DNA of 63,391 nucleotides from Candidatus Saccharimonadota bacterium (lineage in GTDB: Bacteria; Patescibacteriota; Saccharimonadia; Saccharimonadales; UBA4665), in the NCBI GenBank assembly GCA_020427985.1, contig JAGQNR010000002.1:77241-140631 (forward strand). Direction: 5' to 3'. This document shows, piece after piece, positions 25,647-35,306 of the stretch (the first letter of the stretch is position 1; each line of letters opens with the position of its first letter). The notes beneath the pieces are model-generated. The model saw only the letters and a list, made by a program, of their open reading frames with translations, ran no database searches and was not told the DNA's origin. Made by a program: the position numbers and the translations under genes.

Positions 25647-28256
25647 TTATTTGCGCTTCCTTGCTTTTGCTTTGCGCTGACGCTCAGCCTTATTGGCTTT
25701 AGCTCGCTTTTTCGATGTTGATGGCGCCTTAGTTGTTGGCTGTTTGTTAGCAGCTGTTGTAAAGTCGCTGGCCTCAAACTCACCTCCTTCGGCGGCAATG
25801 GTATCGGCGTTGCTAACAGAATTACGCGCAGCTCGAGTCAGTTCGGTTTCGATCGGCTCGTCGAGCTCACTTGAGTCGATTGGCTCAGCATGGAACAGTG
25901 CTCGTACTACTTCATGACGCAAGTCGTGCTGCATTTGCTCGAATATCAGCTGCCCACGTCGGCGATATTCAACCAGCGGGTCTCGTTGACCAACGCTCAT
26001 CCAGTGAATGCCCTCGCGTAGATGGTCCATGTTTTCAAGGTGCTGCATCCAAAGGTTGTCCAAGACCTGAAGATAGACATCGCGCTCAATTTTACGCATG
26101 ATATCGGGGGTAAACGCCGCTTCCCGTCCCTTATACAATTCGCGTGCCTCTTGCTTGAGGGTTTGGTGTACTTTGTCGACAGTGGTTGCAAATACCCTAT
26201 CAAGTGCTGGGTCGTCGAGCGGCAAAAGCTCTTTCACGAGTGGCTCGTAATTATCGGTAGTGCGTTCTGGTGCTTCGGCCAAAAGTCTGACTTCTTCGTC
26301 AATATACACTTTGACACGTTTGCTAATATCGGTTGCTTGCAAAACCTCTTTACGCATAGTGTATGTGGCGCGGCGATGACGGTTCATAACATCGTCGTAT
26401 TGAACAACTTGTTTGCGCTGATCAAAGTGAAAACCCTCGACCTTTTTCTGTGCGTTTTCAAGACTACGGGAAATCATGCGGTTTTCGATAGGTACTTCAT
26501 CGTCGACTTTAAGACGATTCATAATGCTGGCAATACGGTCACCGCCAAATATACGCATCAGGTCATCTTCGGTACTAACGTAGAACTGCGACATGCCCGG
26601 GTCGCCCTGGCGACCTGCACGACCACGTAGCTGGTTGTCGATACGCCGCGATTCATGACGTTCACTTCCGATAACAAATAGTCCACCCAGTTCTTTCACT
26701 CCATCGCCAAGCATAATGTCGGTACCACGACCAGCAATATTCGTAGCCAGCGTGACTGCACCCTTCTGCCCAGCCTGAGCGACAATTTTGGCCTCTCGCT
26801 CGTTGTTTTTAGCATTAAGCAGTTGGTGCGGTACTCCTGCTTTGGTGAGCAATCCGGCAAGTTTTTCGTTTTTCTCGATGCTGGCAGTACCAAGGAGCAC
26901 CGGCTGACCCTTCTCGTGCAGTTCTTTGACTGTGGCAACGATAGCCTTAAATTTGGCTGTTTCGTTGCGGTAAATACGATCTGGCAAATCTTGGCGTACC
27001 ACTTTACGATTAGACGGAATTTCAACAACGGCAAGCTTGTATATTTGGTGGAATTCTTCGCTTTCGGTCATAGCCGTACCAGTCATACCGGCTAGTTTGT
27101 CGTAAAGACGGAAGTAGTTTTGGAACGAAATAGTCGCAAGGGTCATAGATTCTTGCTGTACCTCGACACCCTCTTTGGCTTCTATTGCTTGGTGAAGTCC
27201 CTCATTGTAGCGTCTACCAGCGAGTAGCCGTCCGGTAAATTCATCGACTATCACAATCTCACCATCTTTGGTGACAACATAATCTTTATCACGCTTGAAC
27301 AAAGTTTGTGCTCGCAGCGCCTGTTCGAGATGGTAAATGGTGCGAATATGCTCGCTAGCGTAAATATTGTCAATACCAAGGATTTTCTCGATCCGGTCAA
27401 CACCTTTGTCAGTTAAAATGACTGTCTTACGCTTTTCGTCAACTTCGTAATCGCTGGCCTTAAGCTGACGTACTGTGCGCGCAAACTGTGCATAGGCATT
27501 GCCTGGGGTCACACTTGGTGCACTAATAATCAGTGGCGTACGAGCTTCATCAATCAAAATAGAGTCCACCTCGTCGACAATGGCGTAGTTAAGCTCACGC
27601 TGGCGTAGTTGGTCAGTTTCGCGCACCATGTTGTCGCGCAAATAGTCAAAACCAAATTCATTGTTGGTGCCATAGGTAATATCGGCGGCATACGCTTCTT
27701 GGCGTGTGCACGGACGTAAGTGGTTGAACCGCGCATCGTCGTGGTCTTCGTTAGTAAATTCTGGGTCATACACATAAGAATGTTCTGCCATAATCACTGC
27801 GGTCGACAGACCTAGGAAGTGATAGACTTCACCCATCCAACCAGCATGCAATTGCGCCAGATAATCGTTTACGGTGACCAGGTGTGCCCCTTTGCCCTCG
27901 ATGGCATTGAGATAGAGCGGTAGTGTTGCTACCAGCGTTTTACCCTCGCCCGTTTTCATTTCGGCGACGGTACCTTCGTGCAGGACCATGCCACCAATCA
28001 ACTGCACGTCATAATGTCGCTGGCCAATAGTACGGTTGGCGGCCTCACGCACCAGCGCAAAGGCTTCGGGCAAAATAGCATCAAGTGATTGTTTTTTAAG
28101 CTTGCCACGCAGCACATCTGTTTGCTCGCGCAGCTGACTATCAGACATTTTTTGATATTTGGGCTCAAGGTCGTTAATGGCCTTAACGCGTTTGCGTAAT
28201 CGTTTTAGGGTTTTGGCCTGTGGGTCACCCAAAATACGTTTTAGAACTCGGTTCAT
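25647..28256 (-). CDS. secA: Preprotein translocase ATPase SecA
   Basis: A 869-residue SecA, the motor that pushes preproteins through SecYEG. Walker A lies in AEMKTGEGKTLVA (GEGKT at 103-107), the DEAD-like box in VDEVDSILIDEARTPLI, helicase motif in TNIAGRGTDIMLGDG and RGRAGRQGDPG, and the helical scaffold near the end. The C-terminal Cys/His zinc finger that binds SecB is absent; the tail is instead a Lys/Arg-rich run. GGAGGAG precedes the ATG at 28256; an in-frame ATG at 28286 would bypass it. Confidence 0.95.
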   Translation of the reverse strand: MNRVLKRILGDPQAKTLKRLRKRVKAINDLEPKYQKMSDSQLREQTDVLRGKLKKQSLDAILPEAFALVREAANRTIGQRHYDVQLIGGMVLHEGTVAEMKTGEGKTLVATLPLYLNAIEGKGAHLVTVNDYLAQLHAGWMGEVYHFLGLSTAVIMAEHSYVYDPEFTNEDHDDARFNHLRPCTRQEAYAADITYGTNNEFGFDYLRDNMVRETDQLRQRELNYAIVDEVDSILIDEARTPLIISAPSVTPGNAYAQFARTVRQLKASDYEVDEKRKTVILTDKGVDRIEKILGIDNIYASEHIRTIYHLEQALRAQTLFKRDKDYVVTKDGEIVIVDEFTGRLLAGRRYNEGLHQAIEAKEGVEVQQESMTLATISFQNYFRLYDKLAGMTGTAMTESEEFHQIYKLAVVEIPSNRKVVRQDLPDRIYRNETAKFKAIVATVKELHEKGQPVLLGTASIEKNEKLAGLLTKAGVPHQLLNAKNNEREAKIVAQAGQKGAVTLATNIAGRGTDIMLGDGVKELGGLFVIGSERHESRRIDNQLRGRAGRQGDPGMSQFYVSTEDDLMRIFGGDRIASIMNRLKVDDEVPIENRMISRSLENAQKKVEGFHFDQRKQVVQYDDVMNRHRRATYTMRKEVLQATDISKRVKVYIDEEVRLLAEAPERTTDNYEPLVKELLPLDDPALDRVFATTVDKVHQTLKQEARELYKGREAAFTPDIMRKIERDVYLQVLDNLWMQHLENMDHLREGIHWMSVGQRDPLVEYRRRGQLIFEQMQHDLRHEVVRALFHAEPIDSSELDEPIETELTRAARNSVSNADTIAAEGGEFEASDFTTAANKQPTTKAPSTSKKRAKANKAERQRKAKARKRK

Positions 28257-28338
28257 GCTCCCTGTTACTCCTCCAATTAGCAGCAAAATTTTCGTACCAC
28301 ACTATTGTACTCTGTTTTTGTTGTGGTGGCGAGCGATT

Positions 28339-28692
28339 TTATGTAGATTGTCGACGCCACATTCGCGCAACCCGGTGGCGAACACCCTGTTGACTATGCA
28401 TTGTCTTGTACTCGCCCATCTGCCGCTTGATTTCTGCGCTGGCAATGTCTAGTGCGGCATACAAGTGTATCGTTGTCTCGTCGGCCACCAGTGTCTGGTG
28501 CGGCAGCTGTACGGTGATACGACATGACTTCTGCTTTTTATCACTACTCTGCGTAAATACTACTGCCAGATTGGCCGACTCACGCGCCCCCCTCGGCAGA
28601 CGGCGCAGGAGCGTAGCGATTTTTTTATCAGCATACCGGCGTAGCTTAGTATGATCGTCGATGCCCTTGGTGGTGAACTGGTAGTCAGTCAT
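28339..28692 (-). CDS. hpf: Ribosome hibernation/stabilisation factor (HPF/RaiA)
   Basis: A 117-residue protein with the beta-alpha-beta-beta-beta-alpha fold of HPF/YfiA: TTKGIDDHTKLRRYADKKI, then ANLAVVFTQ, SCRITVQLP and LYAALDIASAEIKRQMGEYK. It binds the decoding site of idle ribosomes. It is the short type without the dimerising C-terminal domain of Gram-positive long HPF. The start at 28692 is 1 nt after the serS stop; the longer frame to 28752 runs through serS. Order serS-hpf-secA is kept. Confidence 0.88.
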   Translation of the reverse strand: MTDYQFTTKGIDDHTKLRRYADKKIATLLRRLPRGARESANLAVVFTQSSDKKQKSCRITVQLPHQTLVADETTIHLYAALDIASAEIKRQMGEYKTMHSQQGVRHRVARMWRRQST

Positions 28693-28693
28693 C

Positions 28694-29995
28694 TTATATT
28701 CGCTCCCGTCCACCCATATAGGGTCGAAGCACCTCGGGCACGATAACATCACCCTCAGGTGTTTGGAAGTTTTCGATGATTGCTATTAGTGGCCGCTGCG
28801 AAAACGCTGTCGCATCATTAGTATGCACTAGCTCGATAGTACCGTCGGTGCGGCGGACGCGTGTTTTCATTGGTCTGGCTTGGTAATCAGTGATGTAGTC
28901 GGCTGTATGCGTTTCGCGGTATTGTCCTTGCCCTGGCAACCATACATTTAAATCAACACCCTTCACATTTGGCAGCCCGATATCCGCAGTACACTTCTCA
29001 AGCACTTGGTGGTGAAGACCCAAGGTCTGCATGAGGTGCTCCTGAATAGCGACCAGGAAGAGATGCTCTTCAAAGGATGTTTCGGCGGTGGTAAAAGATT
29101 CCATTTCAAGCTTGTTGAATTGGTGGAGGCGCAAAAAGCCCTCAGTGTCTTTACCATATGTACCCGCCTCACGTCGAAAAGCCGTCGTATAGCCGACCAG
29201 TCGAATTGGCAGTTCGACCTCAGGCAAAATCTCATCGATATACATTGGTGACAGAGTGTGTTCAGCGCTGGCGTTGAGCCACAGGTCTTCACCTTCAATT
29301 TTGTACGTTTGTTCTTCTTTGTTGAGCCGGCCCGTAGCCTGATAAACTTCGGTGCGCGCCATGGCAGGCGGCAGCACAGGTGTAAAGGGCTTGTCTGAGA
29401 CATTTTGTAAACCAGCCCCGGTGATGATTGCTCGTAATTTCTCGGGGTTTGTTAATGTGTTTAGACCATGTTGCCATAGCGCAAATTCGAGGAGCACTAG
29501 ATCGCCCTTAAGATATACGAACCTGTTGCCGGCAATTTTGGCAGCGCGCTCTTTGTCAAGCCAGCCTTTTGCTTCAGCAATTTCCCAGTGGTTTTTGGGC
29601 GTAAAATCAAACTCAGGCTTCTCGCCGTATGTGCGAATAACAACATTTTCATCCTCACTCGCACCAACTGGCACTATGTCGAGCGATACATTCGGCACCG
29701 CTTTGAGGGCGAGCCAATACTGGCCATCGAGCTCGCGTAGCTTAGTTTCACCTTCGGTGACTCTCTCACGGAGCTTCTTGCCTTGTTCTATTTGTTCTGG
29801 GCTGGGTTTTTGGCCCTTCATTTCGGCTGTCAAGATGTTGCGCTGTGCGCGCAAATCTTCGACTTCAGTGAGGAGTCCGCGTCGCTGTTCATCCAGGCGT
29901 AACAACTCGGCAATGTTAATGTTTTTATAGCCCTTTTCTTCTGTCTTGCGCTGTACAAGCTCGGGATTGTCGCGAATAAATTGTATGTCTAGCAT
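28694..29995 (-). CDS. serS: Serine--tRNA ligase
   Basis: A 433-residue class II synthetase. The N-terminal antiparallel coiled coil (about 25-105) that holds the long arm of tRNA-Ser is followed by the catalytic core with YLKGDLVLLEFAL, TAFRREAGTYGKDTEGFLRLHQFNKLE (motif 2; split reading here) and the motif 3 region near the end (TNDATAFSQRPLIAIIENFQ). A 30-codon open frame lies just upstream. No T-box-like leader is evident. Confidence 0.94.
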   Translation of the reverse strand: MLDIQFIRDNPELVQRKTEEKGYKNINIAELLRLDEQRRGLLTEVEDLRAQRNILTAEMKGQKPSPEQIEQGKKLRERVTEGETKLRELDGQYWLALKAVPNVSLDIVPVGASEDENVVIRTYGEKPEFDFTPKNHWEIAEAKGWLDKERAAKIAGNRFVYLKGDLVLLEFALWQHGLNTLTNPEKLRAIITGAGLQNVSDKPFTPVLPPAMARTEVYQATGRLNKEEQTYKIEGEDLWLNASAEHTLSPMYIDEILPEVELPIRLVGYTTAFRREAGTYGKDTEGFLRLHQFNKLEMESFTTAETSFEEHLFLVAIQEHLMQTLGLHHQVLEKCTADIGLPNVKGVDLNVWLPGQGQYRETHTADYITDYQARPMKTRVRRTDGTIELVHTNDATAFSQRPLIAIIENFQTPEGDVIVPEVLRPYMGGRERI

Positions 29996-30325
29996 GGTAC
30001 TTTCTGCTTTCTTTCAGTTACGGATTACTACAAGGGGCGCATGTAGCCCGACATACGGCCGCAAGCGCCCACCATTGTGTCGCGCCCGCAATTACCTCCG
30101 TCGATACGATACGTTTTCATGCTTCCAGTATACAGGCGTCCCCCACCCCGGTAAAGCCACCCCAGCCATGACATTTGACCGAAAGCTTGCTACGCAGACT
30201 CAGTTTTCGGAACTCATTACAACATAACCCTCATGGATAGGTGCGTCTGTACTTTATGTGTGCCTCCTAGTCGTGTCGGGTCGGCCTAAAATTCACCCGG
30301 GAAAAGCAGTTTATACCTGTTGGCT
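29996..30325. other. Leader region of serS with a small reading frame
   Basis: A 330-nt gap. It contains the 30-codon frame at 30028-30120 with its own -10 box, and otherwise GC-rich sequence (CGGGTCGGCC, CACCCGGG near 30275-30300) without an evident gene. The nuclease gene ends at 30326. Confidence 0.5.
30028..30120 (-). CDS. Possible 30-aa protein upstream of serS
   Basis: The frame reads MKTYRIDGGNCGRDTM and ends GRMSGYMRPL; it contains two Cys and many Gly and Arg. TATACT at 30127-30132 stands 6 nt before its ATG, exactly as in the longer leaderless genes here, with TTTACC 17 nt further upstream as a -35. It is not Ser-rich, so a classical attenuator peptide for serS is unlikely. It could be a small gene of its own or the head of the serS transcript. 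Confidence 0.4.
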   Translation of the reverse strand: MKTYRIDGGNCGRDTMVGACGRMSGYMRPL

Positions 30326-31120
30326 TTACTTGGTTTTTGCATGTTGCAAAGCCTCGAGAGTAAGTGCGGTACGCGAGCGTGCATAGGTACAGTATTCGCA
30401 TTCGCCCCCCATAGCAGCCGTACCGACTGGCGGCATAGTGTCAGATTCCATGCAGGCTTTCATGTCCCGGATTGTTTGCTCCACCCAATCACTCTTGCCC
30501 GTGTGCGAGAAAACGTGTGTCTCAAACTCAACAACACCGTCAAAGGTGTCTTTGCCGGGGTTGCCAGTTGCGTACACAAAATACCCAGTGTCGCTGACAG
30601 TAAAGCCGTTTTGCCGAAGTAGCCATTGGTAAACCTCCATTTGCCGACGATACATATCCTGCCAGCCACCCTCTGGACCAAGGGCTTTGACCGGTGTATC
30701 CTTTGCCGTGGCCTTGTAGTCGACAACATATAATTCACCCTTTGGGTTCACCCAAATATCATCCACGGCCCCAAAAATATGCAAGTTAGTCGCCTCATGC
30801 AGCGTTGTTACACCAGTAAAATTATGTCGCCATGTATCGAGCTGTTTGTGACTAAATGGCACTGCATCGACACCAAATCTCTGCATGAGCGGATGTGGGG
30901 TGCCCTCTTTACGATAGAGGTCAAACTCTTTCTTAAACAACTCGTCAATAGCTTTGTTAATGTTAAACGGCGGACTACTAGGGCGTGTGATTTTGTGGCG
31001 CACATCCAGCCAAAAACAGCGCGGGCACTGCATATACAGCTCGATTTTGCTGCGACTGAGTTTATAGGGAGTGGCTTGTCCGGGCTGATAAGGCAGTGAG
31101 CGTTGTCGTTGATATGACAT
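30326..31120 (-). CDS. PD-(D/E)XK nuclease, Cas4/RecB-like
   Basis: A 264-residue nuclease-fold protein. The catalytic motifs are GAVDDIWVNPKGELYVVDYKA (Asp and Asp-x-Lys) and the QMEVYQWLL helix. Cys pairs CPRC near residue 33 and CEYC near residue 240 flank the domain as in Cas4 and AddB, where four Cys hold a 4Fe-4S cluster. No CRISPR-cas genes are nearby, so a role in DNA repair or end processing is more likely. AAGGGTG lies before the ATG. Confidence 0.8.
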   Translation of the reverse strand: MSYQRQRSLPYQPGQATPYKLSRSKIELYMQCPRCFWLDVRHKITRPSSPPFNINKAIDELFKKEFDLYRKEGTPHPLMQRFGVDAVPFSHKQLDTWRHNFTGVTTLHEATNLHIFGAVDDIWVNPKGELYVVDYKATAKDTPVKALGPEGGWQDMYRRQMEVYQWLLRQNGFTVSDTGYFVYATGNPGKDTFDGVVEFETHVFSHTGKSDWVEQTIRDMKACMESDTMPPVGTAAMGGECEYCTYARSRTALTLEALQHAKTK

Positions 31121-31134
31121 GTATGGTCACACCC

Positions 31135-32031
31135 TTATTGGGGCGTATTGGTGGCTGATTCACTCTTTTTAATATAACGCTCACCACTGGCAAGCTCTAC
31201 GCCCACCATATACTCCGTACATTTGGTTCTAAAATTGTCGCAGTCATAACCGTCTTTGTCGAGTGCCGCATAAGCATAACTACCTGTGGTAGGCGCATCG
31301 CTCAAATATGTATCGATGCCCGTGGGGTCTGTCATAGCTTCAGCGGTAAGCTTTGGCAGGTGCTCGGCTCGCCAAGAGCTGTCATTGAGCTCGTTAAAGC
31401 TTGGATACACGCCTTCTGTGACATAGTACTTTTCAACTTCAAATGCAATAAGGTTTACTTCAACCTTGCGGGAAGTGTCTGCGGCCGCCGATTGAATATC
31501 GTTATATGAAGACATTGAGGCGCTCAAGGCTATCATAAGCACTACAAAGGCGATACTCAGGCCAAAAAGTACTAAGAAAACTATCTTCATTAGTTTGTTA
31601 TGCTGGGCATACCCCCTCAGCGGTAAGCCTTGGGCATCTTTTACTTTGCCAAAAAGTATCAGTATAAAGTCAATAAACGCCCATATACCGAGGCCTCCAA
31701 GGGTGAGTAATTTAGCGACCCCAAGACCAGTTTGCCCCAAATAAAATCTATCAACACCAAAGTATCCCGCAAAATATGAAAGCAATACTGCCGGAACATA
31801 TTCTTTCGTAGAACTCTCTTGGGTAGGATTTGCCGGACGTGCATAAATTGGTCCGGCAGCAGCAGCCTGAAGGGGCTGAGGCTGCGGTGCTGTCGGCAAA
31901 GGCAACGAAGTAGGCGTCGGCTGAGTTGGTGCTGTCTTGTCCGGTTTGCGTGACATAATTGGGCCTCCGGTCGACTGCACCGAAGACCGCTGCTGATTTT
32001 GGTTATTTTCGTCCATATTAGTGTTCTCCAT
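31135..32031 (-). CDS. TM2-domain protein with pseudopilin-like C-terminus
   Basis: A 298-residue protein. Residues 1-75 are a Gln/Pro/Thr-rich disordered head; then a TM2 domain ([24 protein letters not shown], two helices). A third helix ([20 protein letters not shown]) runs into [21 protein letters not shown], which is the pattern of a type IV pilin helix followed by the YYxxxGxYP segment. The C-terminal domain carries a Cys pair (DCDNFRTKC). It looks like a fusion of TM2 with a pilin-like module; no type IV leader cleavage site is visible. TATACT lies 11 nt before the ATG. Confidence 0.7.
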   Translation of the reverse strand: MENTNMDENNQNQQRSSVQSTGGPIMSRKPDKTAPTQPTPTSLPLPTAPQPQPLQAAAAGPIYARPANPTQESSTKEYVPAVLLSYFAGYFGVDRFYLGQTGLGVAKLLTLGGLGIWAFIDFILILFGKVKDAQGLPLRGYAQHNKLMKIVFLVLFGLSIAFVVLMIALSASMSSYNDIQSAAADTSRKVEVNLIAFEVEKYYVTEGVYPSFNELNDSSWRAEHLPKLTAEAMTDPTGIDTYLSDAPTTGSYAYAALDKDGYDCDNFRTKCTEYMVGVELASGERYIKKSESATNTPQ

Positions 32032-32053
32032 TGTTTGTCCCTAGTATACTCTT

Positions 32054-32683
32054 TTAGCTTCGTAGTGTCTGTAAAATCTTACTAAGCTGCAACGGCGTAT
32101 CGGCCAAGAAGTCAGGCTTTTTGGCTTGTAAACCCGCCCTAGCAGCATACCCCCAGCTGACCGATATAACAGCAATACCTGCCCGACGAGCTGAATGGAT
32201 GTCGACAATCTCATCGCCTACGTAGCAAACTTCTTCTCGGTCCAGGTGTTCACGCAGTAGTAGGGTGCGAATTTTACCTGATTTATCGAGCACAAAGGCC
32301 CGGCCATACACTTTCTGAACGCAATCAGACAGCTTTTCGCGACGCAAAAAATGATGAATACTCCCCTGTAGATTGGTGCTAATGATGTAGAGTTTTACTC
32401 CTTCTTTTGACAGTTGCCTGAGTAGCGGTGCCATACCTGTAAAAGTCTGCACTTTGTCGAGTTCTAGTTTAAAGGCATGCTGACCACGAAGTGCAAGCAT
32501 GATTATTTTGTGCCACGGCAAGCCCAACTTGAGAGCAATTCGTAGCAAGCTTAGACCACGGTACTGCTCAAGCTCCTTGGCAGTAAAGGGCAGTGTCCGA
32601 CCGAGTGCTTTTTGGTAAATAGCAAGTACACCTGCCAAGCTGTCGGCAATCGTGCCATCAAAGTCAAATATTACCGCCTTCAT
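32054..32683 (-). CDS. HAD-superfamily phosphatase (Gph-like)
   Basis: A 209-residue HAD hydrolase: motif I IFDFDGTIADS, motif II YIISTN, motif III Lys in LDKSGKIRTL, motif IV VCYVGDEIVDIHSA. An alpha-helical cap lies between motifs I and II as in phosphoglycolate phosphatase and beta-phosphoglucomutase. The true substrate cannot be told. TACAAT at 32690-32695 lies 6 nt before the ATG, implying a leaderless mRNA. Confidence 0.85.
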   Translation of the reverse strand: MKAVIFDFDGTIADSLAGVLAIYQKALGRTLPFTAKELEQYRGLSLLRIALKLGLPWHKIIMLALRGQHAFKLELDKVQTFTGMAPLLRQLSKEGVKLYIISTNLQGSIHHFLRREKLSDCVQKVYGRAFVLDKSGKIRTLLLREHLDREEVCYVGDEIVDIHSARRAGIAVISVSWGYAARAGLQAKKPDFLADTPLQLSKILQTLRS

Positions 32684-32764
32684 ACTGTCATTGTACCATC
32701 GAACTCTTCGTGTGAAAGATTAGCCCTTTCGCCATGTAGTGTGGGGCCTAACCTTTCAGACAAC

Positions 32765-33142
32765 TTACGCCTTTTCACGGGCGTGAATGTCGTCGTGGCT
32801 GAGCCCAAAATAGTGTGCTACCTCATGCCAAAGAGTGTGATATATGTGTTCAGCGAGCTCGGCCTCACTATGACTGTGGGCAAGCAGTGGATTTTTGAAC
32901 AAGGTAATTATATCGGGTGCATACAGGTTAGTCTTTCCCTGACGCTGTGTTAATGGAACTCCCTGATACAGCCCAAGGAGCGTCTGATTACAGTGGAGTT
33001 GTAATTCCGTGCGCTGCTCAGGCGACGGCTCGTCGGCCGTTACAATCGCTACGTTTTTTATGGCCTGGCGGTGCCGTTCGGGTAGCCGGTCATACGCCTG
33101 GTCAATCAGTTCTTGAAATACTTCGTCAGAAATGGGGCTCAT
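32765..33142 (-). CDS. Metallopeptidase-like protein (MMP-like zincin domain)
   Basis: A 125-residue protein with an extended zinc motif HEVAHYFGLSHDDIH (H106, E107, H110, H116), typical of the small MMP-like/UPF0054-type zincins (DUF1025 family). Upstream are VAIVTADEPSPEQR and LYQGVPLTQR. No signal peptide, so probably cytoplasmic. The start at 33142 overlaps the stop of the preceding gene by 4 nt (ATGA); a longer frame to 33283 lies inside that gene. Confidence 0.8.
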   Translation of the reverse strand: MSPISDEVFQELIDQAYDRLPERHRQAIKNVAIVTADEPSPEQRTELQLHCNQTLLGLYQGVPLTQRQGKTNLYAPDIITLFKNPLLAHSHSEAELAEHIYHTLWHEVAHYFGLSHDDIHAREKA

Positions 33143-33651
33143 GACAAATGTGCCGCCGTTGCCACTTCTGCCATCGCGGCAAGACTTATGCCCTTTGGCA
33201 GTACTTCTAGGCCCCGAAAACGAATTGCTTCCTGAAACAACACCGATTCTGCACACTGCTCGACGCCCTTTTGCTGTGTCCACTCAAAGCCCTCTGGGCT
33301 ACGGAAGTCTAAAAACACTTGAGGTGTACGATGAACTGGACCAGTCTCAACATGTACCCCGCTCAATGTTGCTACCATACGAACAGCACGTTGGAATATA
33401 TGATGTTTGTCGTCATGGAGTAGCTTACCCTCAGGACAGGGCGCTTGATAATATTTTGACTCAACCAGTAACTTGCGTCCATAAAGACCCCTAATTTCCG
33501 ATTCCCAAATGTGCCAATTAAGCATTCTCATGAGGGCCTGTGGTTCAGGACTAATCATTGCCTTTGTATCAACAGCATCTTGCGCATGTGCAAGATACTC
33601 AATCTGAGAAAGCACTGTCCCTTCTGGTCTGATTTCAGGATAGGTTGTCAT
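33139..33651 (-). CDS. Hypothetical protein between lysS and the zincin
   Basis: A 170-residue soluble protein of unknown family. It has many conserved-looking aromatic and charged residues (WHIWESEIRGLYGRK; YYQAPCPEGKLLHDDKHHIFQRA) and a fold that may be enzymatic. It starts at 33651, inside the last 17 nt of lysS, and overlaps the zincin gene by 4 nt, so lysS and both small genes form one translationally coupled operon. The longer frame starting at 33759 is the lysS antiframe region and is discarded. Confidence 0.6.
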   Translation of the reverse strand: MTTYPEIRPEGTVLSQIEYLAHAQDAVDTKAMISPEPQALMRMLNWHIWESEIRGLYGRKLLVESKYYQAPCPEGKLLHDDKHHIFQRAVRMVATLSGVHVETGPVHRTPQVFLDFRSPEGFEWTQQKGVEQCAESVLFQEAIRFRGLEVLPKGISLAAMAEVATAAHLS

Positions 33652-35191
33652 GGTCTTTTTGTGAAGCAGTAGTAAAGAGTTCGGGGTAGGTTTCTCGGGT
33701 GGTGGCATCAACCTCACTGCGCATGGCTGGAAATATGACACCTTCACGAGCACTAACACCCTCTAGGCTCCAAAATACTCGTTCGCTCCAGCCAAAACCA
33801 CAGGCTGGCGGCATGCCATATTCAAGCGCTTCAACATAATCAATATCCATCATTTGGGCTTCGGCATCACCGGCATCACGCAAGCGCTGCTGCTCCAAAA
33901 AGCGTTGGTACTGGTCGATGGGGTCGTTAAGTTCGCTAAACGCTTTGCACATTTCGCTGCCGCCAAACACCAAGTTAAACTGTTCGGTTAGTTGGGGCTT
34001 GTTCTGCTGCACTTTGGCGAGAGGTTGCATAAAGGTTGGCATATCCACCAAGAAAGCTGGTCCAGCAAGTGTTTTGCGGTAGTTTTTCCAGAGCTTGTCG
34101 AGACTACGGAGACGGTTGTCTTGCTTTTCGACCTCAAGTTTGTGGGCGCGCAGTGCTGTCTGAATATCCTCCATCGACGAATCAAAAACAGCAATGTCGT
34201 ACTGTTGCTTGAGTACCTCAACAAAGCTTATCCGCGGGAAATGGGTGTTGTCGGTCCCAAAGTCTATCTGCTGACCACTTGCCAGCGTAAACTGCCGAGT
34301 ACCCCACGTTGCATCACAGACCGCTCGAATGAGCCGCTCAGTGAGCTGCATACCCTGTTCCCAGTCGGCATATGCCCAGTACCATTCCATGGCATTGTGC
34401 TCGGGCAAATGCTCGTCGCTATAGTTTTCGTTGCGAAAGCGTGGGCCAATATCGAATACCTTTTCGTAGCCGGCGATGAGTAATCGTTTAAGAGGTAGCT
34501 CATGCGAAATACGCAAGTAAAAATCTTGGTCAAGCGCATCCATATGCGTCACAAACGGATTGGCATCAGCGCCACCAGCAATACTTTCGAGCACGGGATT
34601 ATTCATTTCTATAAAGCCCTCGCTCTGCAAAAACTCACGGGTGGCACGCCAAAACTTGCTGCGGCGGACAAATCGTTCTTGAACAGCTTCGTTGACGTTA
34701 ATGTCGACGTAGCGGCGACGCAATCGCTCTTCTTTGTTAGTAAAGCCATCTATCTTGCTCGGCATGGGCCGAAGGGCCTTAGTGAGCAGCCGTAGTTGCT
34801 GTACCTCAACAGATTCCTCACCGGTTTGCGACTTAACAACGGTACCGTTTGTCTCGATAAAATCACCTGTATCCAGCAAGCTGAGGTTACTTTGTAACAA
34901 TTCGCTGTTAGCATAGTTTGCCTGGTCGTTGTCGCCGCGACGCCAGATAAGCTGCAGCTCGCTGCCAGCAGTGTCTTTGATAACCAAAAACGCTAGCTTG
35001 CCAAATTTGCGAATAGAGATAATGCGTCCAACAATAGTGACCGGCTGGCCTTCTAGCTCGTTAAACCGCTGGTGAACCGCTTTGATACTGTGAGTCCGAT
35101 CTGCTCGCGCGGGATAAGGGTTAACGCCAAGCTCACGCAACTCGTGCAGTTTACGCAACCGCTCATCACGAAAATCTTTAAGTGTTGCCAT
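33635..35191 (-). CDS. lysS: Lysine--tRNA ligase, class II
   Basis: About 518 residues: N-terminal OB anticodon-binding domain (VTIVGRIISIRKFGKLAFLVI), then the class II core with motif 2 FDIGPRFRNENYSDEHLPE and motif 3 GCGFGWSERVFW-like GFGWSERV. In-frame ATGs at 35233 and 35200 lie upstream; TACAAT at 35199-35204 overlaps the second and lies 7 nt before the ATG at 35191, where the family alignment begins (MATLKDF). A leaderless mRNA is implied. Confidence 0.94.
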   Translation of the reverse strand: MATLKDFRDERLRKLHELRELGVNPYPARADRTHSIKAVHQRFNELEGQPVTIVGRIISIRKFGKLAFLVIKDTAGSELQLIWRRGDNDQANYANSELLQSNLSLLDTGDFIETNGTVVKSQTGEESVEVQQLRLLTKALRPMPSKIDGFTNKEERLRRRYVDINVNEAVQERFVRRSKFWRATREFLQSEGFIEMNNPVLESIAGGADANPFVTHMDALDQDFYLRISHELPLKRLLIAGYEKVFDIGPRFRNENYSDEHLPEHNAMEWYWAYADWEQGMQLTERLIRAVCDATWGTRQFTLASGQQIDFGTDNTHFPRISFVEVLKQQYDIAVFDSSMEDIQTALRAHKLEVEKQDNRLRSLDKLWKNYRKTLAGPAFLVDMPTFMQPLAKVQQNKPQLTEQFNLVFGGSEMCKAFSELNDPIDQYQRFLEQQRLRDAGDAEAQMMDIDYVEALEYGMPPACGFGWSERVFWSLEGVSAREGVIFPAMRSEVDATTRETYPELFTTASQKDHDNLS

Positions 35192-35306
35192 GTGCTTCAT
35201 TGTAGCGAAGTTACCCCCAAAGTGAAACAGCATCTGTATTTTTTTGCTATCCTAGATGAAATGCTTGTGCTTTGTAATACACCATGACAACCGTATACTG
35301 GCTTTG

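Noticed and set aside
29996-30325. T-box or attenuator for serS
   Set aside because: No T-box sequence, no Ser codon run and no terminator hairpin in the leader.
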